Assembly (NCBI GenBank): GCA_023416055.1
Contig: JAEZIH010000153.1
Span: forward strand, 1 to 13,767
Length of the DNA: 13,767 nt
DNA from: Pseudomonadota bacterium
GTDB taxonomy: Bacteria > Pseudomonadota > Alphaproteobacteria > Caulobacterales > Caulobacteraceae
Direction of reading: 5' to 3'
Numbering within the stretch: the stretch's first letter is position 1; every line of letters begins with the position of its first letter. Below the pieces are notes generated by a model. That model saw only the letters and a list, made by a program, of their open reading frames with translations. It had not been told where the DNA came from and searched no databases. Shown here piece after piece: positions 13,317 to 13,767 of this stretch. Made by a program: the position numbers and the translations under genes.

Positions 13317-13767
13317 GCTTCGCCCTCCGACGCTCTCCTTGAAGCTATCCCCCTCCTCCGGCAAGCCGCGCAGCGGCTCCGACCGGAGGACCCAGCGGCG
13401 CGCGAAAGCGCGAACCTGTCGGGACCGCGGGCCGTTCCGCCATTCGCCCCCGCTACGCGGCGGCGCCGCTGGGTCCTCCGGTCTCGCTGCGCTCGCCGGA
13501 GGATGACGATAGCGGGAAGGCCCCCCTTCTTCTTCCGGCCTGTGCACCAGCGACACCAGCACCACCGACACCAGCATCAGCAGGAACCAGCTGCCCAGCT
13601 TCTCGAAGCCGACCATCTCCCAGCCGTCCGCCTGCCCCGGATAGGCCCAGGCCCGGCCGAAGGTGCCGAGGTTCTCGGCCAGCCATATAAACAGGGCGAC
13701 CAGCCCGTAGCCGAGCAGCAGCGGCATCGACCGCCGCTTGCGGGCGGTCGTGAAGTAGAACCAGCCC
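13317..13767 (-). CDS. DUF817 family membrane protein, C-terminal part only (5' end beyond window; no stop before the oxidoreductase)
   Basis: The frame enters from the right edge (GWFYFTTARKRRSMPLLLG). The recognisable DUF817 C-terminus lies at 13527-13767: a membrane helix LLLGYGLVALFIWLAENLG, then GTFGRAWAYPGQADGWEMV, then a second helix LGSWFLLMLVSVVLVSLVH. The Met at 13727 is internal, since family-like sequence continues before it. After VHRPEEEGG (about 13527) I find no stop; the frame continues through proline/arginine-rich codons encoded by the palindromic element at 13354-13503 and joins the oxidoreductase ATG at 13316. The function of DUF817 is unknown. The 3' boundary given here is therefore the junction, not an observed stop. 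The product is either a membrane-tethered DUF817-oxidoreductase fusion or a gene whose stop codon was lost. Confidence 0.7.
13354..13503. repeat. REP/BIME-like composite palindromic element, 150 bp
   Basis: Two hairpin-forming modules face each other. Module A (13354-13390) is bounded by TCCTCCGG and CCGGAGGA and contains an inner perfect stem AGCCGC-gca-GCGGCT. Module B (13474-13503) is bounded by the same TCCTCCGG and CCGGAGGA. In addition, 13381-13401 and 13463-13483 are a perfect 21-bp inverted repeat separated by 61 nt. This layout is that of extragenic palindromic (REP/BIME) elements. The element is exactly 50 codons long and stop-free in the minus-strand frame that joins DUF817 and the oxidoreductase. 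I see no other copy in this window. Confidence 0.8.

Overview
The window is a GC-rich, tightly packed alphaproteobacterial segment that most resembles a member of the Caulobacteraceae (Brevundimonas/Caulobacter type). The reasons are the TonB-dependent receptor with a carboxypeptidase-regulatory-like N-terminus, a PAS-HWE histidine kinase paired with a 'FAT GUY'-type single-domain response regulator, GTG/TTG starts, and a DUF817 protein beside a PYROXD2-like FAD oxidoreductase. This assignment is inference from gene content; there is no rRNA or marker gene here.

Region 1 (1-8101) is a saccharide-utilisation locus. On the minus strand, in transcription order, it holds a LacI-family repressor (5412-6485), a 1020-residue TonB-dependent receptor (2350-5412) whose ATG overlaps the lacI stop as TAATG, a strong intrinsic terminator (2294-2336), a Tat/lipobox-bearing glucoamylase-like (PF10091, GH144-type) hydrolase (816-2258), and a sugar ABC-transporter binding lipoprotein (1-819, truncated by the window edge) that overlaps the hydrolase by ATGA. 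A GH1 beta-glucosidase (6743-8101) is divergent to lacI. The shared control region holds one perfect match to the LacI-family operator consensus (6594-6607). The simplest model is uptake of a beta-glucan oligosaccharide by the receptor, trimming by the periplasmic hydrolase, capture by the binding protein for an ABC importer beyond the left edge, and cytoplasmic hydrolysis to glucose. GH144 chemistry points to beta-1,2-glucan, but that is inferred.

Region 2 (8105-9634) is a secreted type-B carboxylesterase, convergent with the beta-glucosidase and separated from it by only 3 bp.

Region 3 (9635-11648) is a two-gene signalling operon: a double-PAS HWE histidine kinase and, overlapping by ATGA, a single-domain receiver. 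A near-consensus general-stress (sigma-EcfG) promoter lies upstream, suggesting a LovK/LovR-like input to the general stress response.

Region 4 (11649-13767) holds an inverted array of 7-bp repeats that runs into the 3' end of a FAD-dependent oxidoreductase gene (11679-13316). Upstream on the same strand lies the C-terminal end of a DUF817 membrane protein that runs off the right edge. The DUF817 frame has no stop codon and continues in frame, through a 150-bp REP/BIME-like palindromic element, into the oxidoreductase. This stopless junction is the most unusual feature in the window.
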